Below are positions 34,298-43,744 of a stretch of 49,714 nt of DNA, in pieces (positions within the stretch are counted from its first letter, which is position 1; each line of letters opens with the position of its first letter). Both the position numbers and the translations under genes were made by a program. Source of the DNA: an uncultured Clostridia bacterium (GTDB taxonomy: Bacteria; Bacillota; Clostridia; Lachnospirales; Lachnospiraceae); the NCBI GenBank assembly GCA_947643415.1, contig CANRWA010000026.1, positions 1 to 49,714 of the forward strand. The letters run 5' to 3'. The notes under the pieces were generated by a model. That model was given only the letters and a program-made list of their open reading frames with translations. It was not told the origin of the DNA and made no database searches.

Positions 34298-35299
34298 ATG
34301 GTACTTACTAACAGCCAGTACGAACAACTAATGTCACAATATTATAAGCGGCAGCTCCGCACAAAACAGATCTCACAGGATCGTGAGCGGGAAGTATATG
34401 AAGCGGTCCCTGCTTTCTTTAAGCTGGACCAGCGCATACGACAGCTCTCTCTTGACCACGCAAGACGGCGTCTGGCAGGATCTGACAGCGATGCCGGAAA
34501 TGGTGTCCTCCAGCAGCAAATCCGTGAGATCACAAAAGAAAAGAAAGTACTGCTGACCAGCCACGGTTTCCCGGCGGATTACCTGCAGCCTGTTTATACA
34601 TGTCCGGACTGTCAGGATACAGGCTATATCGGAGACAGAAAATGTCATTGTTTCGAGAGGGCCATCGTAGATTTTCTGTACTCACAGTCCAATCTCCAGG
34701 ATATTCTCGAAAAGGAAAATTTTGATCATTTTGAACTGTCCTTTTATCCAGATGACTATATTGAGGATACAACAGGCCAGACACCCAGGGATAATATGAG
34801 AAATATCCTGAACACCGCAAAGGAGTTTATCCGCAAATTCAACGATGAACCTGCCAACCTCCTTCTGTATGGAAATACCGGAGTGGGAAAGACATTTCTG
34901 ACGAACTGCATAGCCAGGGAACTTCTGGAATGTTCCCATACGGTTGTTTACTTGACTTCTCTCCGACTTTTTGATATTTTAGAGACGTATAAATTTGACA
35001 GGGAGCTGTCCCACGCCGAAAAGAATGCCGCTGTCTCTTATATTCTGGACAGCGACCTCCTGATCATCGATGATCTGGGAACTGAGCTTAACAACAGCTT
35101 TACGTCATCCCAACTGTATCACTGCATCGACGCCCGGCTGAACAACCGAAGGGCAACCATCATCTCCACGAACCTTTCTTTTGATGATCTGCGGGAACGG
35201 TACAGTGAACGGATCTTTTCACGTCTCACCAGCAACTATATCCTGCTGAAACTGACAGGCGATGATATCCGTCTGAGAAAGGCGATCACACAGCAGTGA
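34298..35299 (+). CDS. DnaC/DnaI-like helicase loader ATPase
   Basis: This 333-residue AAA+ protein has an N-terminal helical region, a zinc-binding cluster (C102, C105, C116, C118 in CPDC/CHC, as in DnaI) and the ATPase core: Walker A GNTGVGKT 192-199, Walker B DLLIIDDLGTE near 250, and a STN-type sensor 1. It would load the replicative helicase DnaB/DnaC at origins or restart sites together with the DnaD-like protein encoded immediately upstream. No transposase is nearby, so an IstB role is unlikely. A GGAG site precedes the ATG. Confidence 0.9.
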   Translation: MVLTNSQYEQLMSQYYKRQLRTKQISQDREREVYEAVPAFFKLDQRIRQLSLDHARRRLAGSDSDAGNGVLQQQIREITKEKKVLLTSHGFPADYLQPVYTCPDCQDTGYIGDRKCHCFERAIVDFLYSQSNLQDILEKENFDHFELSFYPDDYIEDTTGQTPRDNMRNILNTAKEFIRKFNDEPANLLLYGNTGVGKTFLTNCIARELLECSHTVVYLTSLRLFDILETYKFDRELSHAEKNAAVSYILDSDLLIIDDLGTELNNSFTSSQLYHCIDARLNNRRATIISTNLSFDDLRERYSERIFSRLTSNYILLKLTGDDIRLRKAITQQ

Positions 35300-35353
35300 C
35301 GCGTTTTATGTAGATGAAGCCCTTACACAACTATAGCATGGAGGATAACCCTA

Positions 35354-36517
35354 ATGAGCCAAAAAGATTTATCACAGACAATCCCTTATGGTGATCTCGC
35401 GATCATTCCCCTGGAGAGCAGTAAAATGCTCGGCAAAAAAGTAGATGATCATATCGTCGGCTGGAGGAGAAAAGCAAATCCATCATCATCGATTCACTTC
35501 AATAATTACAAAAAGGATTCTTACGTCATTGATGCCATATGCCCCCGGTTCGGTTCCGGAGAGGCAAAGGGAATCATCAATGAATCCGTCCGTGGTAAGG
35601 ACGTGTACCTTCTGGTTGATGTATGCAATCACAGTCTCTCTTACAAAGTATGCGGACAGATCAACCACATGTCCCCGGATGACCACTATCAGGATCTGAA
35701 ACGCATGATTGCTGCCATCAGCGGAAAGGCAAGGCGGATCACTGTCATTATGCCCTTCCTGTATGAGAGCAGGCAGCACAGGCGCAGTTCCCGCGAGTCC
35801 CTGGACTGCGCATTGGCACTTCAGGAATTGACTAATATGGGGGTTGAAAACATCATTACCTTTGACGCCCATGATCCACGGGTACAGAATGCAATTCCTC
35901 TCAAGAGCTTTGAGACAGTCCAGCCTACCTATCAGTTCATCAAAGCCCTGCTGGCAAATGTCCCAGATATCCATATGAATCCAGAGGATATGATGATCAT
36001 CAGCCCGGATGAGGGTGCCATGAGCCGCGCCATCTATTTTGCCAATGTGGCAGGCGCTGATGTGGGAACATTTTATAAAAGAAGGGATTACACTAAGATC
36101 GTAGAAGGCAGAAACCCCATAATTGCCCACGAATTTCTGGGAAGTGATGTAGCAGGCAAAGATGTCGTTGTCATTGATGACATGATCTCTTCCGGTGAAA
36201 GTATGCTTGATGTGGCAACAGAATTAAAGCGAAGAAAGGCAAACCATATCTTTGTTGCTTCCACATTTGGCCTTTTTACAAATGGATTGGCTAAGTTTGA
36301 TGAGGCATATAAAAACGGCCTGATCTACCGTGTCATGACTACGAACCTTGTATATCAGCCGAAAGAACTTCTGGAACGTGAATATTATATTGACGTGGAT
36401 ATGAGTAAATATATCGCCCTTCTCATTGACACCCTCAATCATGATGCCTCGATCTCCGAATACCTGAATCCTACTGATCGGATCGAACGCATATTGAGAA
36501 AATATGGACAGAAGTAA
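35354..36517 (+). CDS. Ribose-phosphate pyrophosphokinase, atypical long form
   Basis: This 387-residue protein of the PRPP synthetase family converts ribose-5-phosphate and ATP to PRPP for nucleotide, His and Trp synthesis. Recognisable marks are FDAHDPR 170-176 (the FDLHAxQ region), PDEGAMSRA 218-226, the flexible-loop KRRDY 242-246 and the PRPP loop VIDDMISSGES 273-283. It is some 60-70 residues longer than standard Prs, with an N-terminal extension. The PRPP loop reads ISSGES where canonical enzymes have xDTxGT, so the second loop Asp is missing. This agrees with a divergent class common in Clostridia; catalytic competence is likely but unproven. A strong terminator follows. Confidence 0.85.
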   Translation: MSQKDLSQTIPYGDLAIIPLESSKMLGKKVDDHIVGWRRKANPSSSIHFNNYKKDSYVIDAICPRFGSGEAKGIINESVRGKDVYLLVDVCNHSLSYKVCGQINHMSPDDHYQDLKRMIAAISGKARRITVIMPFLYESRQHRRSSRESLDCALALQELTNMGVENIITFDAHDPRVQNAIPLKSFETVQPTYQFIKALLANVPDIHMNPEDMMIISPDEGAMSRAIYFANVAGADVGTFYKRRDYTKIVEGRNPIIAHEFLGSDVAGKDVVVIDDMISSGESMLDVATELKRRKANHIFVASTFGLFTNGLAKFDEAYKNGLIYRVMTTNLVYQPKELLEREYYIDVDMSKYIALLIDTLNHDASISEYLNPTDRIERILRKYGQK

Positions 36518-36546
36518 GTACATGGGAAAGATCTCTGCTGCAGAGC

Positions 36547-36602
36547 GAAGAACCATCAAAGATGGTTCTTCGGAAGCCTGCGCTTTTCAGCCAGGCTTTT
36601 TT
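36547..36602 (+). terminator. Tandem hairpin terminator after prs-like gene
   Basis: An 11-base stem (GAAGAACCATC/GATGGTTCTTC, 36547-36571) is followed by a second stem (AAGCCTG/CAGGCTT, 36574-36598) and then a T-run to 36602. The T-run overlaps the stop codon of the converging PBP gene. Confidence 0.88.
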
Positions 36603-38931
36603 ATGCCGCTGGCTCCTCTCCCCCACCTTCCGGTTCAGGCTCTGGTTCTGGATCTCCTGCATCACCTGGTTCTGGAGTCTGGGCTGGCGGCTCTGTAGCA
36701 GCAGGCACAGGAGTTTCTGCAGGCGGTTCTGTCACCGTTGGTTTCTTCGTTGCAGAAGGTTTCTTTGTTGCTGCTGGTTCTGGCAGGTCATCATCTGGAT
36801 CATTATCCACATCTGGGTCATAGTCATCCGGATCTTCATCTACACTTCCCCCACCTCCACTGTTATCATCTTTATGATCATTATTTCCCGTCTTATTTCC
36901 AGAATAACTGCCTCCTGAAGAACCAGAAGATTTTCCTGTTCCCTCAAAGGTAAAATCTTTTGCCTCCAGTTTGGCATGTATCGCATTCATATATGCCTCC
37001 CAGATCCGGAGTGGATAGGAAGATCCATACAGGTCATCTACTGTCTTCGGCGAATCATACCCAACCCACACTGCTGTCGTATAATAAGGAGTAAAACCGC
37101 AGAACCATCCGTCCTTTTTATCATTGGTGGTTCCTGTCTTTCCGGCACTGACCATTCCATTCTGCAGGGAATGCCCCCTGGCTGTACCACGGGTCATAAC
37201 CCCTTTCAGAATATCCACCATGGAATTCGCCGCATCCACCTTATATATCGATTTCTCTTTCACATTGTCATCCACAATGACATTTCCTTCTGAATCAAGT
37301 ATCTTTACAATACAGGTAGGCTCCCTGTATTTGCCGTTATTTTCAAGTGCGGCATAGGCAGATGCCATCTCCAGGGAACTTACTCCATATGTCAGCCCGC
37401 CAAGAGAGGAGGGAAGATAGTAATCCGATGAAACAATCCTGTTGAAGTTCATATCCAGCAGGTACTGCAGCCCCACCTCCGGCTTTAGTTCCTGAAAAAG
37501 CTGCCACGCCACTGTATTCAATGAGTTTTCCACCGCAAACCGCAGGGAAACATAGCCATAATATTTGCCGCTGGAATTAGAAGGGCCATCTTTAAACTTA
37601 TAGTCATGTACTGTCGTGCTTGCTGTCTTCCCACGCTCCAGCGCCGGAGTATACACCACCAACGGTTTAATAGAACTTCCCGGCTGGCGGAACGACTGAT
37701 ATGCGCGGTTCAGGGAAAAGCCTTCCGTCTGCTGGCTCCGGCCACCTACAATCGCCACTACACGTCCTGTCTTATTGTCAATGCAGACAGCAGAACCCTG
37801 CATCTTATACATGCCATCAGTACTTTTTTCCTTAAAAGTTTTGAGATTTTCGTTCACAGCAGACTGTAATTCTTTCTGCTTCGTCAAGTCAATGGAGGTA
37901 TAGATACGATAGCCATTGTTGAGCAGCATTTTCTGTGCTGTGGAGTATTCCTCTGTATACTCACTGTCATAAATCTCTTTTTCACTCTCAGAGCTAAACT
38001 CACTTTTAAATTCGAAGCCATTTACCTTCATCAGGGCACGGGTCGCACTATACGTTACAAAAGTCTGGATATAATCCCTTTTTTTAACCTGCTGGATATT
38101 TAACTTAATATTCTCATTATAAGCCTCATCATATTCCACCTGGTTGATCTCCCCGTCACTTAACATCTGATCCAGCATACGGTTCTTTCTCTTCACGGTA
38201 TTATCATAGTTCGTCTCCGGGTTGTAAAGTGTCGGATTGTTAGGTATCGCACAGAGAAATACAATCTCTCCCAGGGACAGCTCCTGGCAGCTCTTGCTGA
38301 AATACCCCTTTGCGGCAGCCTCCAGGCCATAATACCCGTTGGCAAAGAAGATCGTATTCAGATAAAATTCCAGGATCTGGTCTTTGTTGTACTTCTTCTC
38401 CAGTTCCATGGCAATGAAGATTTCCCGGATCTTCCTCTCATAGGTCTTATCGGTATTCAGAAACACACCCCTGGCCAACTGTTGTGTAATAGTTGACGCC
38501 CCCTGCTTCTTCTCACCATTATTCTTCATCAGCTCCCAGAAAGCACGGACAATTCCTTTAAAATCAATGCCATTATGAGAGTAGAAATTCTTATCCTCTG
38601 TCACGATCATTGCCTTCTTCGCATAGTCCGGAATGGAATTGATATCCAGATAATAGGCATCTTTTTCTCCTTTCAGCACGGCAATCTGCTTGCCCTTGCT
38701 GTTGTAGGCAATGGAAGTCTCTGAACTTCGGAATGTCTCCGTAGTAGATGCCTGTACGATCGCCTTTGCCTCATCCTGCATAGCAAAGATATCATCACCA
38801 TATTTAAAATAAAAGATCAGCCCTCCTACCAGGATCGTCGTCAGCAATAACAATATCAATATTTTTATGACAAGCCAGAATTTTCTGTGTTTCTTATGCT
38901 TCTTCGGTTTCTTAGAATTATTCTTCGCCAT
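36601..38931 (-). CDS. Class A penicillin-binding protein (PBP1A-like)
   Basis: This 776-residue bifunctional murein synthase has a basic cytoplasmic N-terminus and one membrane helix at about 19-41. The GT51 glycosyltransferase has catalytic E112 in TEDKNFYSHNG. The transpeptidase has S419-x-x-K422 (PGSSIK), S470-x-N472 and AGKTGT near 570. The C-terminal 100 residues or so are low-complexity: Ser/Gly-rich, then acidic DPDDD, then Lys/Thr/Pro and Glu/Pro repeats. The ATG at 38931 follows GGAGG, and the promoter overlaps the end of the upstream gene (38997-39025). The long disordered tail is unusual in length and resembles the tail of the VanW protein at 47254. Confidence 0.95.
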   Translation of the reverse strand: MAKNNSKKPKKHKKHRKFWLVIKILILLLLTTILVGGLIFYFKYGDDIFAMQDEAKAIVQASTTETFRSSETSIAYNSKGKQIAVLKGEKDAYYLDINSIPDYAKKAMIVTEDKNFYSHNGIDFKGIVRAFWELMKNNGEKKQGASTITQQLARGVFLNTDKTYERKIREIFIAMELEKKYNKDQILEFYLNTIFFANGYYGLEAAAKGYFSKSCQELSLGEIVFLCAIPNNPTLYNPETNYDNTVKRKNRMLDQMLSDGEINQVEYDEAYNENIKLNIQQVKKRDYIQTFVTYSATRALMKVNGFEFKSEFSSESEKEIYDSEYTEEYSTAQKMLLNNGYRIYTSIDLTKQKELQSAVNENLKTFKEKSTDGMYKMQGSAVCIDNKTGRVVAIVGGRSQQTEGFSLNRAYQSFRQPGSSIKPLVVYTPALERGKTASTTVHDYKFKDGPSNSSGKYYGYVSLRFAVENSLNTVAWQLFQELKPEVGLQYLLDMNFNRIVSSDYYLPSSLGGLTYGVSSLEMASAYAALENNGKYREPTCIVKILDSEGNVIVDDNVKEKSIYKVDAANSMVDILKGVMTRGTARGHSLQNGMVSAGKTGTTNDKKDGWFCGFTPYYTTAVWVGYDSPKTVDDLYGSSYPLRIWEAYMNAIHAKLEAKDFTFEGTGKSSGSSGGSYSGNKTGNNDHKDDNSGGGGSVDEDPDDYDPDVDNDPDDDLPEPAATKKPSATKKPTVTEPPAETPVPAATEPPAQTPEPGDAGDPEPEPEPEGGGEEPAA

Positions 38932-38996
38932 CTTGAACCTCCCTCTGGAATTTACACCCATTCAATATGTACGCTTTATTTAATTACATAACCTAT

Positions 38997-39025
38997 ATTA
39001 TACCGCAATTCATCCTATGTTGCAA
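38997..39025 (-). promoter_or_regulatory. Sigma-A promoter of the PBP gene
   Basis: On the minus strand, TTGCAA (39025-39020) and a perfect TATAAT (39002-38997) are separated by 17 bases. The -35 lies inside the last codons of the glycosyltransferase gene. Confidence 0.82.
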
Positions 39026-40197
39026 AGTATTTCTTTGTGAAGGCACTGTGCCCGGTCTGCCCAGGTATGACGTTCCTCTGCCGTTTTCCATGCGCGCTCC
39101 CGAATCTTCTCCCAGCCTGCCCTGTCACCTAAAAGATCCTGTATGCGTTCCGGCAGATGTTCCAATGCATCCAGCTCATAAAACATGATATCTCTTCCAT
39201 CCTCCAGCTCATCCCACAGGTAGCGGCTCCAATCCGTAAAGCAGACTGCCCCGTTCAGCATGGAATTAAATACTCTGTCATGTGCGCCATCTTTGAACCA
39301 GGGCATCACATTTAATGATATTTTGGCACGGCCAAGCTCCCTCAGGCATGCCGCTGAATCCACCAGCCCGCCATGAATGATATTCTCTGGATGACGGCAC
39401 TCCAGATGATCCCAGCCAGAGCCAAAACATGACACCCGGATCCCGGCATCGACAAGATGCCTGACAACCTCTCCCCTGAAATAGTGTCTCACATACAGGT
39501 CAATCATAATCATATTCGGCATAATGTCCCGGATTCCGTCTTCTGTAATATCTTCCACTTCCTCCCACAGATGCCGGATAATGCCATCTGTCATATTCAA
39601 ATTAGGATGTTCAATAAAGTCATCTATAATGCCGTGGTAAAAAGCAGTATATTCATCGTCAATCCTGCCAATATCCTTTTCAAACCTTTCTGGCGGGGTA
39701 TAATTTCCTGTGAAAACTACATCAATCGGTCTCTCATCCCATCCTGGCATTGTTTCCTCACTCCACAGAGGTGTCCCAGCCAGTGGTAAAAACGGACCTC
39801 GTTTCAGGTCTGGAAAAAATCTGCGCAGGTATGCCTCATGTTCCCGGTCAATGGAAACCTGTGTATAATCTGCCGGTAAGAAGGGCAGGAATTTATGGTA
39901 ATAAAATGGATGATCCACCACAATATTGATAAAAGGAATCTCACGTGCCTCAAAAAAATTTATCCCATGAACATCCACCATATAATCTTCCCCACTGCAG
40001 CCATCAAAATTAAAACTTACCGCTGCCGTCACTCTGGGTTCGCAAAAGGCAAGCAGGCGTGAGAGGCTGTCATAGGACTTACATTGGTCAAAATAAAAAA
40101 CATCATATCCAATCTTTTCGAAAGCCTTTCCCATCTCCAGGCTGAAATACCACAATGTCTCAATCCCATGGGTAAATAAAACAATTTTTCTTATCAA
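39010..40197 (-). CDS. CgeB/YkvP-like glycosyltransferase
   Basis: This 395-residue soluble protein has a two-lobed GT-B layout. The N-lobe runs from MIRKIVLFTHG to about residue 150. A GNYTPPERF segment, typical of the CgeB-like linker (about 170), leads into the C-lobe with VSCFGSGWDHLE, NVMPWFKDGAHDRVFNSMLNG and AVCFTDW, the pattern of the Glyco_trans_1_2 (CgeB) domain. The family glycosylates spore-surface or cell-surface acceptors; the donor and acceptor here are unknown. It has no signal peptide. An AGCTCCC/GGGAGCT hairpin (40215-40232) precedes the start. Confidence 0.8.
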   Translation of the reverse strand: MIRKIVLFTHGIETLWYFSLEMGKAFEKIGYDVFYFDQCKSYDSLSRLLAFCEPRVTAAVSFNFDGCSGEDYMVDVHGINFFEAREIPFINIVVDHPFYYHKFLPFLPADYTQVSIDREHEAYLRRFFPDLKRGPFLPLAGTPLWSEETMPGWDERPIDVVFTGNYTPPERFEKDIGRIDDEYTAFYHGIIDDFIEHPNLNMTDGIIRHLWEEVEDITEDGIRDIMPNMIMIDLYVRHYFRGEVVRHLVDAGIRVSCFGSGWDHLECRHPENIIHGGLVDSAACLRELGRAKISLNVMPWFKDGAHDRVFNSMLNGAVCFTDWSRYLWDELEDGRDIMFYELDALEHLPERIQDLLGDRAGWEKIRERAWKTAEERHTWADRAQCLHKEILCNIG

Positions 40198-40232
40198 ACA
40201 GCATCTTCCTTTCCAGCTCCCCGGAGGGAGCT

Positions 40233-40259
40233 AAAAATGCGCCCACAAAGGGCGCATTT
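40233..40259 (-). terminator. Terminator of the symporter/diguanylate cyclase operon
   Basis: A perfect AAATGCGCCC/GGGCGCATTT stem (40235-40244 with 40250-40259) has a five-base loop and ends in T5 on the minus strand (40237-40233). It lies 30 bases after the GGDEF gene. Confidence 0.88.
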
Positions 40260-40288
40260 CCCATAGCTTTCTTACTGATACTTCAGAA

Positions 40289-41554
40289 CTACTTCTGCAC
40301 AATAATCTGGTTGCGTCCATGTTCTTTCCCAAAATACAGCAACTCATCTGCCCTGTTAACTGCAGTTTCAAATTTCTCTGTATCACTCCAATTCACCACG
40401 CCAAATGTCATGCTGATCTGAAATTCCTTTCCGCTGTGGTCAAACACCTTTCCTTCTATTCCATCATTGATCTGGCATAGTTTGCCGTATAATGCAGAAA
40501 TCTCTCCCTTCATGACAAGAAGGAATTCTTCCCCTCCCCACCGGGATGCGAAACCATTCTCTTCTATGCCCTTCTGCAATACATCGGCCACATAGCAGAG
40601 AACTTCATCCCCCATTTCATGGCCATATTGGTCATTTACTCTCTTAAAGAAATCAATGTCTCCCATTGCTATGCTGTATGCTTCCCCGGATTGCCGCTTT
40701 CCCGCCTGGATCATACAGGCACGGCGGTTAAACAGCCATGTAAGCGGATCCCGGCTGACCATATTTTCCAATGACCGGCTTACGATAATGGCATCCTCCC
40801 CGATCTCTGCCAGCTCATCACGACGCTTCCTTACATTCTGAGGCATCTCCTGTGAAAAGTCCCCCTGCGCAAGTCCATCGAGAAAACTTTTTATTGACTG
40901 GACCGCATCTGCGATCCTGCGTGATAACAGATTACAAAGAAAACTGGTGAGAAGTATTACCAAACCACACAGTATCACATTTCTCCAAATGATATAACGG
41001 ACGGAACGGTTTATAGCATCTACTGCCTTCCCCGCAAAACTGATACCGATCACATTTCCCTTGTTATCCCGGATGGGCACATAGTACCCATAATACTTAA
41101 CTCCATTAATATTTATATTCTTTGAAAAATAATCCTCACCATATTCCAATACGGCTTCTTTTACCGGATCAGGCACCTCAGTTCCAAGCAGGCGGTCACC
41201 ATTTTCGTCCCGTATCGTCGTAAGGCACCGCCTTGAGCCAACACAGATCGTCACATCGGCTCCTGTATCTTTCTTAAAACTGTCCATAAGCCGGAAATCA
41301 TAGGTAAGATCTAAATCCCCTTTCTTAACACTGCCATCCTCATAAGAAAAATCTCTCACATCTACCAGATCATACATGCGAATTAAACTGTGTGCCAGTC
41401 CGGAAAGGTTTTGCTTTACTTCATAACCCATTCCTTCCCTTACTGAATTCTGGGCATATAATGTCAGTATGACCCCCAGAACGATAACTGGCATAACCGA
41501 AATCAGCATGATAGAAAAATTAAGGCTTTTTCCTTTCTTTGCAGCCATCTTCAC
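40289..41554 (-). CDS. Membrane diguanylate cyclase (Cache - HAMP-like - GGDEF)
   Basis: This 421-residue protein has an N-terminal helix (about 12-34) and an extracellular single-Cache (sCache-type) sensor at about 40-180 with YYGYYVPIRDNKGNVIG. A second helix (about 190-210) and a HAMP-like linker precede the GGDEF domain, with its active-site GGEEF at 340-344. It should make cyclic di-GMP in response to an external ligand. No RxxD inhibitory site is visible five residues before GGEEF. The GTG at 41554 is eight bases after AAAGG; an ATG at 41548 is the alternative. It lies 16 bases after the symporter gene, suggesting that transport and signalling are co-regulated. Confidence 0.9.
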   Translation of the reverse strand: MKMAAKKGKSLNFSIMLISVMPVIVLGVILTLYAQNSVREGMGYEVKQNLSGLAHSLIRMYDLVDVRDFSYEDGSVKKGDLDLTYDFRLMDSFKKDTGADVTICVGSRRCLTTIRDENGDRLLGTEVPDPVKEAVLEYGEDYFSKNININGVKYYGYYVPIRDNKGNVIGISFAGKAVDAINRSVRYIIWRNVILCGLVILLTSFLCNLLSRRIADAVQSIKSFLDGLAQGDFSQEMPQNVRKRRDELAEIGEDAIIVSRSLENMVSRDPLTWLFNRRACMIQAGKRQSGEAYSIAMGDIDFFKRVNDQYGHEMGDEVLCYVADVLQKGIEENGFASRWGGEEFLLVMKGEISALYGKLCQINDGIEGKVFDHSGKEFQISMTFGVVNWSDTEKFETAVNRADELLYFGKEHGRNQIIVQK

Positions 41555-41570
41555 AATCTCTGCCTTTCCC

Positions 41571-43091
41571 TTAATGTATTTCTTCTTCCTCAGGCAATGC
41601 AAGCTTCTGCTGTACTGTCACCTTCGTATCCAGGCAAGTAAAGATCCCGTCTACTTTATCCCTGTCTGGTTTCGGTGTCAGAAGACTGACAACCGGTACC
41701 ACCACAAGCCCGGCGACCATGGCAATGGCCCCGGCATTGATGGGGGATGCAATATATTTGAGGAACATGTTGGATACTGTAATACCAACACCACAGATAA
41801 AGCTCGCCCACACAGCCGCCCTTGTGACACCTTTCCAGTACAGGCCATAGAGAAATGGCGCCAGGAATGCTCCAGCCAGCGCCCCCCATGAAATCCCCAT
41901 GAGCTGTGCGATAAATGCCGGTGGGTCCAGAGCGATCACAACGGATAATATGATAAAGAAAGCAAGCAGGATACGCATCCAGACTAATTGCTTCTTCTCA
42001 TCCATATTTTTAACAAATAAAGGCTTGATAAAATCCAGTGTCAAAGTCGAACTTGAAGTAAGAACCAGACTGGACAATGTAGACATAGACGCTGACAGCA
42101 CCAGTACGATAACAATTCCGATCAACAGGTCCGGAAGTGCGGAAAGCATTGTCGGGATAATGGTATCATAGGCAATGGAACCATCTGCCTCCGGCACCAC
42201 CCCGGAAATCTGGCTGAATCCCCCAAGGAAATAACATCCGCCAGACACTACAATAGCAAACAGAGTAGAGATGATGGTACCTGTATGGACTGACTTCTCA
42301 TCTTTGATGGCATAGAATTTCTGAATCATCTGTGGCAGCCCCCAGGTTCCCAGAGAAGTGAGGATCACCACTCCCAGCAGGTTCAGGGGGTCCGGGCCAA
42401 AAAATGATGTATATGCCCCCGGCATCACATCACTCGGCACTGCTGCCAGTTCCTTTACTGCTGTCATAAATCCACCATGCCCACTCAGGACGGCACCGAT
42501 TACCGCTACAATGCCAAACAGCATAATGATTCCCTGTATCAGGTCATTGAGTGCAGTCGCCATATAACCGCCAATGATCACATACACGCCCGTCAGCACT
42601 GCCATCACGACCACACACACACGGTAATCAATATCAAATGCAATGCCAAAAAGATTGGAAAGGCCATTATAGACAGATGCTGTATAGGGGATCAGGAAGA
42701 TAAAAGCAATCATAGAAGCAGCCACCCGCAGGCTGTTGCTGTCATAACGTTTGCCAAAGAAATCCGGCATGGTCATAGACTTCAGATGTTTTGTCATAAT
42801 ACGGGTCCTCCGCCCTAAGACTACCCAGGCAAGAAGAGAACCAAGCAGGGCATTTCCAATGCCAATCCATGTCGAAGCCATACCATAACGGTATCCAAAC
42901 TGTCCCGCATATCCGACAAAAACGACTGCCGAAAAATAAGATGTCCCATATGCAAATGCTGTCAGCCATGGCCCCACTGACCTGCCGCCCAGCACAAAGC
43001 CATTTACATTCGTTGCATGTTTTCTGGCGTATACGCCTACACCGATCATCACGCCAAAAAAAATGATCAGCAATAATATTTTCGCTACCAT
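41571..43091 (-). CDS. Sodium:solute symporter family transporter
   Basis: This 506-residue, very hydrophobic protein has about 13 predicted membrane helices and the SSS/PutP-PanF signatures: FVLGGRSVGPW at about 34-44, FAYGTSYFSAVVFVGYAGQFGYRYG and SASMSTLSSLVLTSSSTL. Substrates of this branch include pantothenate, proline, other amino acids and short carboxylates, and cannot be assigned. The ATG at 43091 follows GGAGG by five bases. It is co-transcribed with the Cache-GGDEF gene. Confidence 0.92.
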   Translation of the reverse strand: MVAKILLLIIFFGVMIGVGVYARKHATNVNGFVLGGRSVGPWLTAFAYGTSYFSAVVFVGYAGQFGYRYGMASTWIGIGNALLGSLLAWVVLGRRTRIMTKHLKSMTMPDFFGKRYDSNSLRVAASMIAFIFLIPYTASVYNGLSNLFGIAFDIDYRVCVVVMAVLTGVYVIIGGYMATALNDLIQGIIMLFGIVAVIGAVLSGHGGFMTAVKELAAVPSDVMPGAYTSFFGPDPLNLLGVVILTSLGTWGLPQMIQKFYAIKDEKSVHTGTIISTLFAIVVSGGCYFLGGFSQISGVVPEADGSIAYDTIIPTMLSALPDLLIGIVIVLVLSASMSTLSSLVLTSSSTLTLDFIKPLFVKNMDEKKQLVWMRILLAFFIILSVVIALDPPAFIAQLMGISWGALAGAFLAPFLYGLYWKGVTRAAVWASFICGVGITVSNMFLKYIASPINAGAIAMVAGLVVVPVVSLLTPKPDRDKVDGIFTCLDTKVTVQQKLALPEEEEIH

Positions 43092-43168
43092 ATGTACCTC
43101 CATTTTTTATCTGTTTCTGCTATACTCAATGATACTGATATGAGCCTGTTCAAATTGATGGCATTCAA

Positions 43169-43660
43169 CTACCAGTGGAGACGGTGCAGCTCTCCGGCTC
43201 TGTTCAGGTTTTCAAAACCATGCTGGCGCAGCGCCTCATATAACACAACCGCTACAGAATTCCCCAAGTTTAATGACCGGATCTCCCCAAACATGGGAAT
43301 CCTCACCGCCGTTTCCTTATGTTCTACCAGGATTTCCTCCGGTATGCCTGCACTCTCCCTGCCAAACATGATATAGCAGTCCTCTTCATAGGACACTTCA
43401 CTGTATACCTGCTTCGCTTTCGTCGTCGCCATATATATCTTTGCGCCGATATTCTTCTGGAGGAAATCCGGATAACTGTCATAGATACGGTAATCCAGTT
43501 TGTCCCAGTAATCCAATCCTGCCCTCCGCACCTGTTTTTCATTGATCTGGAATCCCATGGGCTCGATGAGATGCAGCCGCGCTCCCGCTGCCACACAGGT
43601 TCTTCCGATATTACCTGTATTTGCCGGTATCTCCGGCTCCAATAACACAATATTTATCAA
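43169..43660 (-). CDS. trmL: tRNA (cytidine(34)-2'-O)-methyltransferase, TrmL-like
   Basis: This 163-residue SPOUT methyltransferase modifies the wobble nucleotide of tRNA-Leu isoacceptors in characterised members. Hallmarks are NIVLLEPEIPANTGNIGRTC at the start, GRESAGIPEE and the trefoil-knot segment RIPMFGEIRSLNLGNSVAVV. The start is probably the TTG at 43660, seven bases after GGAG. An ATG at 43684 would add eight residues without a ribosome site. A hairpin and the second structured repeat lie just upstream. Confidence 0.92.
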   Translation of the reverse strand: MINIVLLEPEIPANTGNIGRTCVAAGARLHLIEPMGFQINEKQVRRAGLDYWDKLDYRIYDSYPDFLQKNIGAKIYMATTKAKQVYSEVSYEEDCYIMFGRESAGIPEEILVEHKETAVRIPMFGEIRSLNLGNSVAVVLYEALRQHGFENLNRAGELHRLHW

Positions 43661-43706
43661 AACTGTACTCCACTCTGCTATCACATTTTACTGCACTATT
43701 ACACAA

Positions 43707-43732
43707 CAAGTTTGTGCCAGAGCACAAACTTG
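43707..43732. repeat. 11-bp-arm hairpin next to the structured repeat
   Basis: CAAGTTTGTGC and GCACAAACTTG flank a four-base loop. There is no U-run on either strand, so it is not an obvious terminator. It is 13 bases from repeat copy 2 and in the trmL leader. Confidence 0.7.
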
Positions 43733-43744
43733 GTTCTGTTACTT

